Source of the DNA: Adenanthera pavonina
Lineage: Eukaryota > Streptophyta > Magnoliopsida > Fabales > Fabaceae
Reading direction: 5' to 3'
Assembly: GCA_026686845.1 (NCBI GenBank)
Contig: JAIVEN010000014.1
Location: 10,712,001-10,776,000, forward strand
Length of the DNA: 64,000 nt
A program made the translations under genes and the position numbers. The notes under the pieces were generated by a model that saw only the letters and a list, made by a program, of their open reading frames with translations, had not been told where the DNA came from and made no database searches. Positions 11,984 through 22,670 of the stretch are shown piece by piece. Position 1 is the stretch's first letter; each line of letters begins with the position of its first letter.

Positions 11984-12373
11984 CTACCCGAGCCTTTTGA
12001 CATTAGCCAATCTGGATAGCAAATCAGCTCGGGAGTTCTCTTCTCTTGGAATGTGCTCAATCGCGAATTCATCAAAGCATTCAACCAAGTGTTTCACCTT
12101 GTTCAAGTACCTTGCCAACTGTGGGTCTTTGGACTGGTAAGCTCCCAAGACTTGTTCAGAAACCAATTGTGAATCACTCTGACACCTAACTTGGCTCGCT
12201 CCCACCTCTTTAGCTAAATTTAACCCAGCAATGAGAGCTTCATACTCGGCCTGGTTATTCGTGATTGGGAAGTCGATCTTAAGAGACTGCTCCAAAGTTA
12301 TCCCTCCGGGGCCTTCCAAAATGATTCCCGCTCCACTCCCCTTGGTATTGGATGAGCCATCCACATAGAGTAT
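11984..12373 (-). pseudogene. Tat pol: second (additional) RNase H
   Basis: The frame has VDGSSNTKGSGAGI near its start (first catalytic Asp), then NNQAEYEALIAGL (Glu), then VRCQSDSQLV (Asp) and EENSRADLLSRLA (last Asp). This is the archaeal-like RNase H seen in Tat elements in addition to the ordinary one, and it is the best single marker for that lineage. A TAG at 12374-12376 separates it from the first RNase H and a TAG at 11984-11986 from the integrase; both look like single-base changes. Confidence 0.85.
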
Positions 12374-12670
12374 CTATTGGTCCTCGCCTTTGGAATTTTC
12401 AGGTGGGGTAAGTTCGGCGACAAAATCAGATAGACATTGCGCCTTAATTGGCCCTCTCGGCTCATATCTTATGCCGAACTCTGATAATTCGACTGACCAC
12501 GAGATCATTCGGCCTGCTAACTCAGGTTTCCTTAAGACCTGCTTTACGGGGTGATCAGTCTTTACAACAACCTCGTGACTTTGGAAATAAGGTCGCAACC
12601 TTCTCGCCGATATGACCAAAACCAGAGCTAACTTTTCAATAGTCTGATACCTCGATTCTGCGTTGTGTAA
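12374..12670 (-). pseudogene. Tat pol: first RNase H (connection-type, partial)
   Basis: In frame with reverse transcriptase. It includes a YQTIEKLALVL stretch, then KTDHPVKQVLRKPELAGRM and the SVELSEFGIRYEPR strand common to Ty3/gypsy RNase H domains. Stops at 12701-12703 (TAG) and 12674-12676 (TGA) precede it, and TAG at 12374-12376 ends it. Confidence 0.75.
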
Positions 12671-12700
12671 TACTCAACTGATGAAGTATACCGGTATTTG

Positions 12701-13857
12701 CTACCTGCCTATTTCTTGCACAATCACCGAGCTAATTACATGCTCGGTCACCGACATATACAGCAGCAACTCTTTGTCAGGAACCGGCCGATTAAGGATC
12801 GGAGGTGCCGAAAAGAAGCCTTTGAAACTTTGAAACGCTTGTTCACATTCCTCACTCCACTCATACCGCTCAGCCTTCTTAAGCAACTTAAAGAACGGCC
12901 TAGCTTTCTCCGCTAACCTCGGTATGAAGCGGGATAGTGATGCTAACCGCCCTGTCAGTTTCTGCACTTCTTTTATGTTTTGGGGGCTTCTCATGTCAAT
13001 AATAGCTCGGCATTTATCGGGATTGGCTTCAATACCCCGATGTGTTAACATGAATCCTAAGAATTTCCCCCCGTTGACTCCGAATACGCACTTCTTAGGA
13101 TTTAACCTCATATTGTACTTCCGTATTCTTCCAAACACCTCGCCAAGGTCGGCAGCATGCTTAGAGGGATCTTCGGACTTTACTACCATGTCGTCAACAT
13201 ATACTTCCAGGTTTCTCCTGATCTGTTCCTGAAATATTTTATCCATCAACCGTTTATAGGTAGCCCCAGCATTCTCCACCTTCCATTAGCCTTTTTAACG
13301 AGCACCACATTGGCCAACCATGTTGTATATTTAATTTCTTGGATGAACCCAACATCAATCACCTTTACCGTTTCTTCCCTCATTGCCTTCCTCCTTTCCT
13401 CGCCTACCAGCCTCTTCCTTTGTGTTATCGGCTTAGCTTCAGGGTATACCGCCAGTTTGTGGCATAAAAAATTTGGATCAATTCCCGGCATGTCTGAAGA
13501 AGTCCATGCGAACAAATCAGCATTGTCCTTGAGCATCCTTGTTATCTGCTCCTTTGTTTCTCCTCTGAGTTGACTTCCAAGATTAGTGCACCGATCTTCA
13601 CCGGTGAGCTGAAATTTTTGTAATTCTTCAATAGGCCTTGGCCTTTGATCCTGCACATCAAGTCGAGGATCAAGCTCCACCAAGCTTACTGATGTTGTAT
13701 CCTTCCTCGTATTCCCATCATTGCCTACTACCCTTCCCCTGGCTACTTTTAGACTATCTACATAGCATTGTCTTGCAACCTTTTGATCAGCCTTTATTGC
13801 AACTACGTCCCCGGACACCGAGGGAAACTTCATCGTGAGGTGCAGAGTGGAAACCAC
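12701..13857 (-). pseudogene. Tat pol: reverse transcriptase with internal deletion
   Basis: The fingers part is present (FIQEIKYTTWLANVVLVKK, then NGRWRM at about 13276). The sequence then jumps straight to AGATYKRLMDKIF, skipping the segment that in this family includes the first catalytic Asp. The YVDDMVVKS motif (second and third Asp) is intact just after. About 80 residues appear lost and the frame changes across the junction at 13270-13275. An AGAATG is expected at both ends of the lost part, so a short-homology deletion is likely. The copy cannot reverse transcribe by itself. Confidence 0.85.
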
Positions 13858-14112
13858 GGCACCGAGCTCATTTAACGCAGGTCAACCTATCAAGATATTA
13901 TAAGAAGTTATTGCATCAATGATAAGGTACCTGATCATAATAGTTTTTGATCCGAGATCTCCCCGAAAGGTGGTCAACAGCTCCACATATCCTCGGGTAT
14001 GAACATGTTCTCCTGCAAAGCCGACCAACGGATCACGATAAGGCTTAATCGTCTCCCCGGGTATCCCGAGCTTCTGAAAGGTGGTATAATACAAGATATC
14101 CGCCGAGCTTCC
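13858..14112 (-). pseudogene. Tat pol: retropepsin-like aspartic protease
   Basis: The active site reads D, stop, GSSADIL: the TAA at 14113-14115 falls on the residue between the catalytic Asp and Gly, where related elements have Gln. The stretch AITSYNILIG ends at a TGA (13882-13884), after which PALNELGAVVSTLH leads into reverse transcriptase in the same frame. The enzyme would cut the Gag-Pol polyprotein; here it is dead. Confidence 0.8.
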
Positions 14113-15696
14113 TTAGTCTATTAGTGTCTTTCTGATAACGTAATTGACCACTTCCACCGAAATCACAATGGGGTCATCCTGATTAGGATCGACTCCTTCA
14201 AAATCCTTATCCGAGAAGGTTATGGAACAAGAACTTCGGGGCGCTCGGTGCATCGTCGCATTTACTGTCTGAATGACCCTCAGGTGTCTTCTCCTGGCCG
14301 AACTGGTTGCCCCTCCTCCGGCAAACCCACCAGCTATAGTGTTGATTACCCCTCTTATTCTGTTTTCTTCCCTGCTCCGAGTGTCGTCTGGCTGTCTTCT
14401 TTCCTTATTCGGTTGTCGAGGTTCTTCCTGAGCTCGGGTCTGACCTCTACCGCGGCCTCGCCCATTATAGGAGGGACGATTACCGTGACCCCTCTGTACA
14501 AAGTTGCCAAAATGCCCGGCCTGGATCAGTTCCTCAATCTTGTCCCATAATGTCCAGCACTCCTCCGTGGTGTGACCATAATTGTGATGGTACCTGCAAT
14601 GCTTTGATTGATCCGCCGTCTCTGGGGTGTGTCCAGGAGCTGGGAGCCGTATCAATTCGGTATTGCAATCTTCTTCCAGAATTCGAGCTCGGTTGGTATT
14701 TAGTGGAGTGTAGAAGTCATACTTCGGCCTCCAGCTAGTACCTTCTCTTTTAAACTTCCCCTTCTCTAACATCGGCCTTAGGTTTCCACGGTTGTTTAAT
14801 TCTGTTCGCTTGTCCAGATCAGTCCTAACCCTATTTCTAAACTTCAACACCTCCTCCATTTGTATATATCCGGCCGCATGATTTCTAAGCTCATCCATAT
14901 TGGAAGGTGGTTTTCGACATAAGTGGTCGGCAAACGGCCCCGGCTTGAGAGCCATCAGTGTCGTGTGCATTGCTACTTCAGGGTTTAGATCCCGGATCTT
15001 TACCGAGACTGATGAGAAGCGCTCCATGAAACTCCTTAGGGACTCATCCTTCTCCTGTCGCAAGTTTACCAACGCAGCCGAGGTAAGCTGGTGAGGTCGG
15101 CTGGTAGCGTACTGCGCGCTGAATTTGTTGACTAAGGTTTCAAAGCAATTGATAGATCGCGATGGGAGCCGGGCATACCAACTCAGAGTTGCTCCTTTCA
15201 AGGACGTAGGGAAGACCCTACACAAAACTGCATCCTCATTTGTGAACAGATTCACCTGCGTGACATACACATCCACATGCTCATCAGGATCGGAAGTACT
15301 ATCATATCTTTCTAGGTTTAAGCCCTTCCATCCTTTTGGCAATGGCGTCTCCATGATGCCATCAACGAATGGATGTCTCCGAATGGCCTGCTTATCCCCT
15401 CGCAAATTGTCAATGTTTATCTCTGAATGGTGTGTTTCCTCCCGTCTACTTCCCTCCTGATGTGACCGCTGAGTATCCTTATTGGTATTCCCTCGTTCCC
15501 CTCCTCGAGGAGGAGAAGTACCTTTATGATAGCGTTCCTGCTCCAACTGCCTATTCCTTTCACGCATCTCCTCATTCTCCTTTCTTAATACCTCCATCTC
15601 CTCACGCATTGCCCGAATGACAGGGTAGTCCTCCAAAGAAGGCCTGTCTTTGAAGCGTCGTTCTCCTGCACCCGCACTGCTCCTGGTTCACACCAT
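14113..15696 (-). pseudogene. Tat gag (retrotransposon Gag with CCHC-like region)
   Basis: The likely original ATG is at 15694-15696, with a TGA at codon 3 (15688-15690). After it the frame is open to 14113. Residues 20-45 are a Glu/Arg-rich coiled coil. A retrotransposon Gag domain begins near PLPKGWKGLNLERYD and includes LKGATLSWYARLP and RQEKDESLRSFMERF. Near the C-terminal third CRYHHNYGHTTEECWTLWDKIE is a zinc-knuckle-like motif, followed by an Arg/Gly-rich tail. Gag forms the virus-like particle of the element. The codon-3 stop blocks a normal start. Confidence 0.88.
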
Positions 15697-15720
15697 GATT
15701 CTTGGTGGTAGTAGGATAGT

Positions 15721-15735
15721 TTTTCTCGGCCCCAT
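15721..15735 (-). other. Putative primer-binding site of the Tat element
   Basis: Directly next to the 5' LTR, the minus strand starts TGGGGCCGAGAAAAA. It begins with TGG, as required to pair with the CCA end of a tRNA. I could not match it to a specific tRNA, so only the position supports it. Confidence 0.4.
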
Positions 15736-16247
15736 GGTTCAAAAGACCGAGAGACTATTCCTCCTTTTCATGTGCGGTGCTCTCGTCCTCTTATGCTTAT
15801 CTTTTTTCTCCCTTTTATTGACCTGCTTCTGACCGTTAAGGTTTTACCATCTTCTCCCTGTAATCCCTAATTTATCGGGATATTTTATAAATGATCATCA
15901 TGGAGTATCGCGCTCTTTTTGCATGATCCCTGATTTTTCGTCTTGCAGTTATGATTCCATAACTGTTATGATCTCATAACTGTTACTCCTAGTCGGGTGT
16001 TTTTGAGGTAAAACAGTTTTCATGGAGAAACCCGTATATGGCCGAGATGTTGTTCAGTCGGACGATCATTTGGCTATACGATTACTCGGTCTTATCGTTC
16101 GATAACCGATGTATTACTCGGTTCGTTGCGCTTAAGCTCGGCATCCGAATTATAGCTCGGTGTATATGAGCCCGGAAAGCGAGGCTTCAAAGGGGCGTCC
16201 ATCCACCTCGGACTTGTAATCTCGGCACACTTGTTTTGGCCCGCACG
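15736..16247 (-). repeat. 5' LTR of the Tat element (512 bp)
   Basis: Matches 1899-2357 apart from about eight transitions and indels. It begins TGGTTCAAAAG on the plus strand. Its outer end reads GCCCGCACG instead of the CACA of the other copy, so the terminal CA has changed to CG. It contains about 52 bp near 16085-16140 that are missing from the other LTR. Transcription of gag-pol would start in this LTR. Confidence 0.92.
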
Positions 16248-16335
16248 AGTATGATAATATGAAAATTTAAAATTTTCTCAGAAAAAAATTAAATTACGTA
16301 CCACTAATAATAGTGTGTGCATTACGGGTTGTAAA

Positions 16336-16742
16336 GTAAGACTTAAAGTGCCTGTTTGGTTTCCTTTTTATAAAAAGAAACCATGATTTTTAACTGTAGT
16401 TTTCTAAAAGATGTATTTGCCTAAACATAAGTTTAACACAAACTAATTTTTTGAAAAATAAAAATGTGGTTTAAATTATGGTTTTGGAAAATGGAGGAAA
16501 ATTATTTTTTCTTTAACAAAAAGTGAGTTTTGGAAAAGAAGAAACAAATTTACTTTATATTATACATTTAAAAGTACTTTTAACCATTATCATCCAAATA
16601 GATTTTTTATCAAACTTATTTTTACAAAAATAATATCCAAACATAACAACTTACAACAAGCTTACTTTATCTAAACTTCATTTTTATAAACTTCATTTAT
16701 TTTAAATTAATTTTACAAAACTAATAACCAAACTGTCCTTAA
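16336..16742. mobile_element. MITE-like inverted-repeat unit
   Basis: Left end 'gtgcctgtttggttt' and right end 'aaccaaactgtcctt' are imperfect inverted repeats, enclosing about 380 bp of AT-rich non-coding DNA. TTAAA lies at both outer edges and may be a target duplication. The superfamily is not certain. Confidence 0.55.
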
Positions 16743-16906
16743 AAGTTGATTTGGTTAAAGACACGTCATTTGTTAACATCATTTCTAATTGCATGACATA
16801 TGGCTCAGAATAAATTGCAGGGGGAAAGGACATGTTAGCGCCTTCTAAGACAAATATATAATGTACAGGTCTTTCAATTTTTTCAATCTATCTTCTCTCT
16901 TAGGGT

Positions 16907-17243
16907 TTGTTTGATTTACCTTTTGATATATTAAACTATGGTTTCTATTTATCATTTTTTGTAAAGTTATCTAAATAATTTTATAATAAATTTTTCTACT
17001 TTTATCCAAATTTTATTTTTGTAAACTATGGTTATTCTAAATGACCTTTTACAAAAAGGTAAATCAAACGAACACTTAGTGTTTATTTGAATTACCTTTT
17101 TATAAAAGGTATATTAAAATAATTATAATTTATAAAAAAAAATTTAGATAAAAATAAAAAAGTTCACTACAAATCTATTTTAATAAAAAAAATTAATGGT
17201 TAGAGACCATAGTTTAATTTATAAAAATGTAAACCAAATAGGC
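16907..17243. mobile_element. Pair of adjacent MITE-like units
   Basis: Unit one (about 16907-17078) starts 'gggtttgtttgatttacc' and ends 'ggtaaatcaaacgaacac'. Unit two (about 17079-17243) starts 'gtgtttatttgaattacc' and ends 'gtaaaccaaataggctc'. Each is about 165 bp with inverted ends, and the two units resemble each other. They may be two insertions or one element duplicated in place. Confidence 0.6.
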
Positions 17244-17392
17244 TCTTTCACAGTGATAAAAAAAGGGTTATGAAGATAAAAGTATCCTTAGAAACTTCTT
17301 CGTCATTTGCATTTAGTCTTGAGTTTGGTTATGAGTTCTTTACTACATTAAAATTTCAAAGTTGAGTCACTAAAATTTCTAAATGAGAAACT

Positions 17393-18401
17393 AAAGGTTT
17401 ATTTGATTCATGTTTTTAAAATAGTTTTTTTATTTTTAAAAATAAAAAAAAAACTAGTTTGATAAGCATGCTTTTTATAAAATGTTTTGAAAAACATAAA
17501 AATAAAAGAACATAAAACTCAGAATACTTTTAAGGTGTTTTATATTTTTTGTTTTGGAAAATATAAAAAAAAGTATATAATACTCATTTATTAATGATAA
17601 AGTTAAAATTTTTTAATAATCTATTTAACACTTACTAGTTATGATTTTTGTAACAATTATTCAAACAATTTACTTTTTTATTTTCTTGTTCTCAAAACTT
17701 ATTCTGGAAAACAATTCTACAAAACTTTTTTGAAAGCAATAAAACAAATAACGTATTCAAATAAACCTTAAGAATTTCCAATTTACTATATCTATTTTTA
17801 GTAGTCTAAATTTGATTCAAGAAGTTAAGTTTGAAAAAACTTTCTATGTTGAATAAAAACAATTTTCAAGTGAGAAACTCATAATTTCCAATTTATAATA
17901 ACTATTTTAGTAGTCTAAATTTTATTCAAAAATGTATGTTTAAAAAAAAGTTTTTCCAAGTTGAATCAATAAAATTTCCAAATAAAAAACTCAAAATTTT
18001 TAACTTACTATAAGTATTTTTAGCAGTAAAAATTTACAACTCGAATTAAGTGCACTAAATTTCTAAGTGAATATAATTAATTTACCAAATGGAGTGAACT
18101 AAATTTTCAAATGGATATAATTATGCTCAGTTGGGAAAATAGTGTTAGCACTTGAAAATTTAGTTTTCAGTATTTGGAAATTCAGTTATGCTTGAATGGG
18201 AAATTTTTTTTTTATTTATGTTTTCAAAACACTTTTTTTGTTTTTGAAAACAGAAAAAAAGAACTTGTTTGATATGCCTATTTTTTACAAAATGTTCTAA
18301 AAAATAGAAAAATAAAAAAACATAAAACTTAGAATATCTTTAAGGTGTTTTGCAATTTTTATTTTGGAAAATATAAAACAAAGTATAAAATACTCACCCC
18401 A
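17393..18401 (+). repeat. First copy of a diverged tandem duplication, and left part of the second
   Basis: About 17393-18200 is repeated, diverged, from about 18205 on. Shared landmarks include 'aaaatgttttgaaaaa', 'tttaaggtgtttt' and 'aaaacttattctggaaaac'. The first copy contains a 380-bp unit with inverted ends ('aaggtttatttgattc' at 17395, 'attcaaataaacctt' at 17755). The second copy is cut at 18401 by the LTR-like unit and resumes at 22671. No genes are seen. Confidence 0.7.
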
Positions 18402-19224
18402 TGTCACACCCGGAGATGCGATGCGGATGGCGTGGGAATGAAGGAAAAATAAAAAGGGGGAAACCGGCCCGCGCGGTGGGGGCCGGTTTCGGAGGGAGTC
18501 GCCACTAAAATTTTGAGGGAAATTTTGGAAAACCGAAACAAAAACAAAAAAGGGATAAGGATGGTCTGCGAATCAGAGTTGGGTTCGGGAGTACGATTGT
18601 GAGTGGGGAAAGTGTTAGGCACCCCCACAACACCCGTTTCTAAGAACGGTTACCTTAAGTTGATTATGCAATTTTTATGGCTTTTAAAAAATTATTTTTG
18701 TTGCTCTTTAACTATTCACATGCAAAGATAAATATAAAGAATGAGAAAAATGTAAAAACGAAAATAAGGAAATAAATGAAAAAGTGAGGGGTTGAAAAAA
18801 AAATCAGAAGAAAATGTTATTTATTTACAAAAATGGACTTGACTCAGAATTAGAGTCTGGGGCCTATGTATCCTGCGATAGGAATCAAAGTCAACGTAGT
18901 TCGGACTAAAAATACGTGTCACTGTGTTGGTATTTTTTATCATATATTCTTTGAAAAGAGGGGTTTATAGAAAATAATTTGTCTTTTCACAAAGAAAACA
19001 ACTTTTAGAATTGATTGGTGTGTTTTAATTTGTAAAAGACGGATTAATTCACATTATTCACTCTTTTCATTCATTTATTTTTGGTTTAATCAATTCCTAA
19101 AAGAGAATATATGTTTTTTCTCGATTTAGAAAATACGATTAAAATTATGTGTGATTTTGAATATTTATTTTAATTTGAAAGGGAAATATTTGAAAACAAT
19201 CTTATTTTTATAAAACAAAACTAA

Positions 19225-20105
19225 TTGGCTTCTGTGGCGACTTTATCACTCACAATATACAATTGATACCTAGATGTCCACGGTGGTGTCACTCGAGACA
19301 AAAAGGCATAAAAAGATTTAAAAGAAAACAAATAATTCTTTGTACAAATTATTTTTTCTCTTTTTTTATTATAAAAATCCTTTTAACACCTATTTATTTA
19401 TAAAAAAAGGTATTAAAAAATGTGATCGTTACGTATATTTTAAAAGATAATAATCAGCATATGTGGTGACTTTATCACTCACAAGTTACTGATTTACGCT
19501 TGTATGCTCACGGTGTTACCACTCGAAGTAGAAAATACTAGAAGAAAAATTTTAAATGAAAATCAAACAGCATATATGGTGATTTAATCACTCATAATTT
19601 GCTGATTTATGCTTATATGCTCACGGTGATACCACTCGTGAGAAAAGGCAAAAATACTTAGATAAAATTGAAATAAATGAAATGATCTTTATATTAAATT
19701 ATAAAAACACATACGATTATGATTGTTTTATAGAAAGAAATGTGGTAAAAAGAATTTTAAAAATATGACTTTTATGTATATATTCATATATTATTTATTT
19801 TATTTATTTTTCTTTTTTAGAAAAAGAGTCAATTAGGATCTGTGGTGATTTTATCACTTACAGCTCGCCAATTGACACCTAAATGCCCATGGTGTTACCA
19901 CTCAGAACATAAAAATAAAAATAAAAATTTGAAATAAAGGGCTCTCATTAAATCATTTATTTTTACTTTCAATAAAAAAAAACACATTGACACTCATAAA
20001 TATTAGAAAGAATAAGATTTAGCCAACCTTTATACCATGACAACTTCTCACTCATAGTATAATTGACTGACACTTTATAGGCACACAGAGAGTTAGTCAC
20101 TCGTG
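19225..20105 (+). repeat. Diverged repeated modules inside LTR-like unit B
   Basis: About five modules of roughly 80 bp, each with 'tgtggtgactttatcactcac' variants followed by 'gctcacggtgttaccactcg' variants, at about 19231, 19461, 19577, 19842 and 20036. Spacing varies from 115 to 265 bp. Copy A holds three in reverse orientation. Function unknown. Confidence 0.8.
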
Positions 20106-21529
20106 GCTGACTCGAAAGGCAAAAAGAATAAAAATCCATGATCAAATAAAAACCAAAATAAGAAATAAAAAAATCAAACACAATTTATCAATGTGTGTGT
20201 GTTAGTGTGCAAATTCAAGTAATAATTTTATTCCACTACAATGAAAACTTCATGCAGATAAGAAAGAAGACCAAACTCTTTTACTTTCCTTTCATCTCTT
20301 GCTTTGATGTTCCTCTTTTGCCTTGATGAAGAAAATTCCCTCTTTCCAACCTTGATCTCACTCTCCCATATTGCTCAAAAGAAGATAAGAAGACATGAAT
20401 TAATTTACAGCTTAAAACTTTCATCAATAAACTATCATAAATACCCCAAATCTTTGTTCAAATATGATGAAAAAAAATAATTGTAGCCATGATGCCTAGG
20501 AGTCATGCAATCTAATTAAGGTTACCCTTGTTATTTGGACTCAAATAGGCTAACCTCACTTGCTCAGCAACTTGATACAAGTCTCACAATCATATTCAAA
20601 TAAATGTTTCATATGTGCAGCAATTACACCCAACCTTTAAATGGAAAGAACATGAGAAAATAGTCCATTTATAGGCATAAAACAGCGCATGAACACGAAG
20701 CACACTAAATAGGTTTTTTGAGCATGGAGAATCAAAGAGATATGACCCTTTTCTCATTACTATAACTACATATAATCATGTATCAGCCAAATCAATGCTC
20801 AAGTATAGAAACACAAGGTCATATGACCACTTGAGAAGCTCAAAACCAAATGGGTAGGTGTCATAGCTAGTCCAATCATCGAGTGAAAGGAACACAAACT
20901 GTGATCATCTTTCTGACACATGAAGCAGAACCAATGAGTTTGTAACAATGAAGACAGATTTAGAATATCAAAGTAAGGTGAAATTAGTGTGACTTGAAGC
21001 TTGCAACAGAAACATGATTCTAATGGCTCAAGTTCATTATTTAATCAAACCCCCTTCATAAACAAAAGTCATGACAAAGAGAGGCCTCAGAAGCAGAAAC
21101 ATCGAGCAATCATAGAACACAACTATGGGTTAGATATACAGGGCAAATAAAATTCATCCAGCTAATCAATTCCTAAGTTACGGCATTTGATTATCAATGG
21201 CAGGCATCAAAATCCAAAGACAGATAGGGGTCGCAGAGCAACTGGTGTTTGACTTGAGCAAAACAGAGCTCATGAGCATGATTTACTACTAATCGGACAC
21301 TAAAGTAAAACCCCAAACAACTGAAAGAACTCGGCTATAACCTAATCATATGAAGCTGGCAAAATTAGTTCAAAAACAGGATCTCAGCAGAGTGAACTCA
21401 AAGCACAGGGGAACAAGACACCATTCAGAAACAATGGGGAAGTGGGACACAACCAGAAGAGATATTGTATTCAGAACCAAAAATTACCGATGGGAAGCCC
21501 TAGGTAATCAGATCCTTCACTGCTTCTGA

Positions 21530-22440
21530 TTTCATGGTGAATACGGCTGCTCGGATTTGGCCTTCTCTCCTCTCACTCCCACAATCTCTCTTGCTTAGCT
21601 TCTCTCTGTCTCAGCTGTCTCCCTCTGTTTTTTTCTCGTTGCCCTCTCGGTTTCTGTCTTCCTCTCGCGGCCCCCACTGGCTCGTGCCTTTCTTTTCCCT
21701 GCTCAAGGTCCCCTCTCCCAGCTCTGTCCGAGCTCCTCTCGGCCTTCTCTCCTCCGTCCTCATGGCCGCTCCCTCTCTCTTCTTCCTTTGTTCAGACTCC
21801 TCGCGGCTCTAGTTCATACTCCCTCGGTCTCCATTTCAGACTCCCTTGGCTCTAGTTCATTCGGCTGAGCCTTATGGCTCTCTGTGATTCAGGCTCCCTC
21901 TCTTTTTCTCTGCTCGCGGTCCTCTGCTTCGGTTTTCTCTAGTCTCTTCAGTCCCCCACACATCAGGATCCCTCTCCCTGTTTTTCTCATGCTCCCTCAC
22001 TTCGCCGCTCTCTGGTCCTCCTCTCTTAGCTTTTCTTTTTGCTCCCGCGGCTTCACCCTCGGTTTGGTCTCCCCTCAGCTCCATCGCGGCTCTCCCTCTG
22101 TTTCTCCTGCTCTCTCTTGGATCTTTTCTTTTTTCTTTCATGCTCGCGGCCAGCTCCTCCCTTTTATCTCCATCGTGTTCAGCTTTTCTCTCACGCGTGC
22201 TCCCTCTTCCTTTTTCTTTCGTGCACGTCTCCTCCTGTTTCTTTGGCTCCCTCTACTTTTTTTGTCAGTTTGCTCTCTCTCTGGCCAGCCTTCGGCTCTG
22301 CTCCTCTCTTTCTGCTCTCCTTTCCTTCTTTCCTCGCGGCCCCTCCTGCCTCTCGGACCCCTTCCCTCTGGTCTCTAGGGCTAAAGCCCTTAACCCCTCC
22401 ACGAGCCCTCACATGGGCTTGTGGCATGTTTGAGCTGGAG
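21530..22440. repeat. CT-rich tract near the end of LTR-like unit B
   Basis: About 900 bp of strongly pyrimidine-rich plus strand (many 'ctctctc', 'tcctctc', 'ttttctttc'). It leaves long stop-free runs on both strands, but their translations are Ser/Leu/Phe-rich or Arg/Glu-rich and show no family likeness. I read them as by-products of composition. Confidence 0.75.
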
Positions 22441-22670
22441 TACTTCAGCCCAAATATTTTTTTGGGCTGAAGTGCTGTAGTCCAAATGTATATATATATT
22501 TTTTTTTGTTTCTTTTTTTTTTTAATCTTTTCTTTCTTTCTTTCCTTTTTTTTTTGACATTTCTATTATTTTATTTATTATTATATTTTTACTATTATTA
22601 TTTTTTATTATTATCATTATATTTATATATTTTTAAAATTACCCGGACAAAATACGGTGTTCACACCCCA

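Larger units (their letters stand above)
1894..16252 (-). mobile_element. Tat-lineage Ty3/gypsy LTR retrotransposon (with target duplication)
   Basis: The element spans 1899-16247 and is flanked by a perfect 5-bp target duplication AGTAT (1894-1898 and 16248-16252). Two LTRs of 459 and 512 bp bound it. Gag-pol runs on the minus strand in the order gag, protease, reverse transcriptase, RNase H, a second RNase H of the plant Tat type, then integrase, as in Ty3/gypsy elements. A plus-strand gene with a Transposase_28-like domain lies between the integrase end and the 3' LTR, a known trait of the Tat/Retand group. Subtracting the 5.2-kb hAT nested at 4352-9592 leaves about 9.1 kb. Gag-pol carries nine premature stops and a deletion in reverse transcriptase, so the element is not autonomous. 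The assignment to Tat rests on the second RNase H and the antisense gene; I cannot say which sublineage it belongs to. Confidence 0.93.
18402..22665 (+). mobile_element. 4.26-kb solo LTR-like unit, copy B (target duplication CCCCA)
   Basis: It starts TGTCACACCC and ends GGTGTTCACA, so the termini are TG and CA, flanked by a 5-bp duplication CCCCA (18397-18401 and 22666-22670). No gag-pol lies inside, which makes a solo LTR the simplest reading. The size fits the very long LTRs of Ogre-type Tat elements, but the family is inferred. The first 260 bp hold a GC-richer block (tract 'gggagtcgccact' at 18496, 'gttcgggagtacgattgtg' near 18585) that I recall as a widespread plant repeat. Then come diverged modules (19230-20105), AT-rich DNA and a CT-rich stretch (21530-22440). 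Strand is set by the copy at 1-1652 being opposite; true transcription direction is unknown. Confidence 0.8.

Noticed and set aside
21534..22470. Several open frames of 80-164 codons on both strands
   Set aside because: They lie in CT-rich DNA inside an LTR-like unit, overlap one another on both strands, and have composition-driven translations.
1..22665. The two long LTR-like units as a pair bounding one element
   Set aside because: They are in opposite orientation, and copy B has its own complete ends and target duplication, so they are separate insertions.
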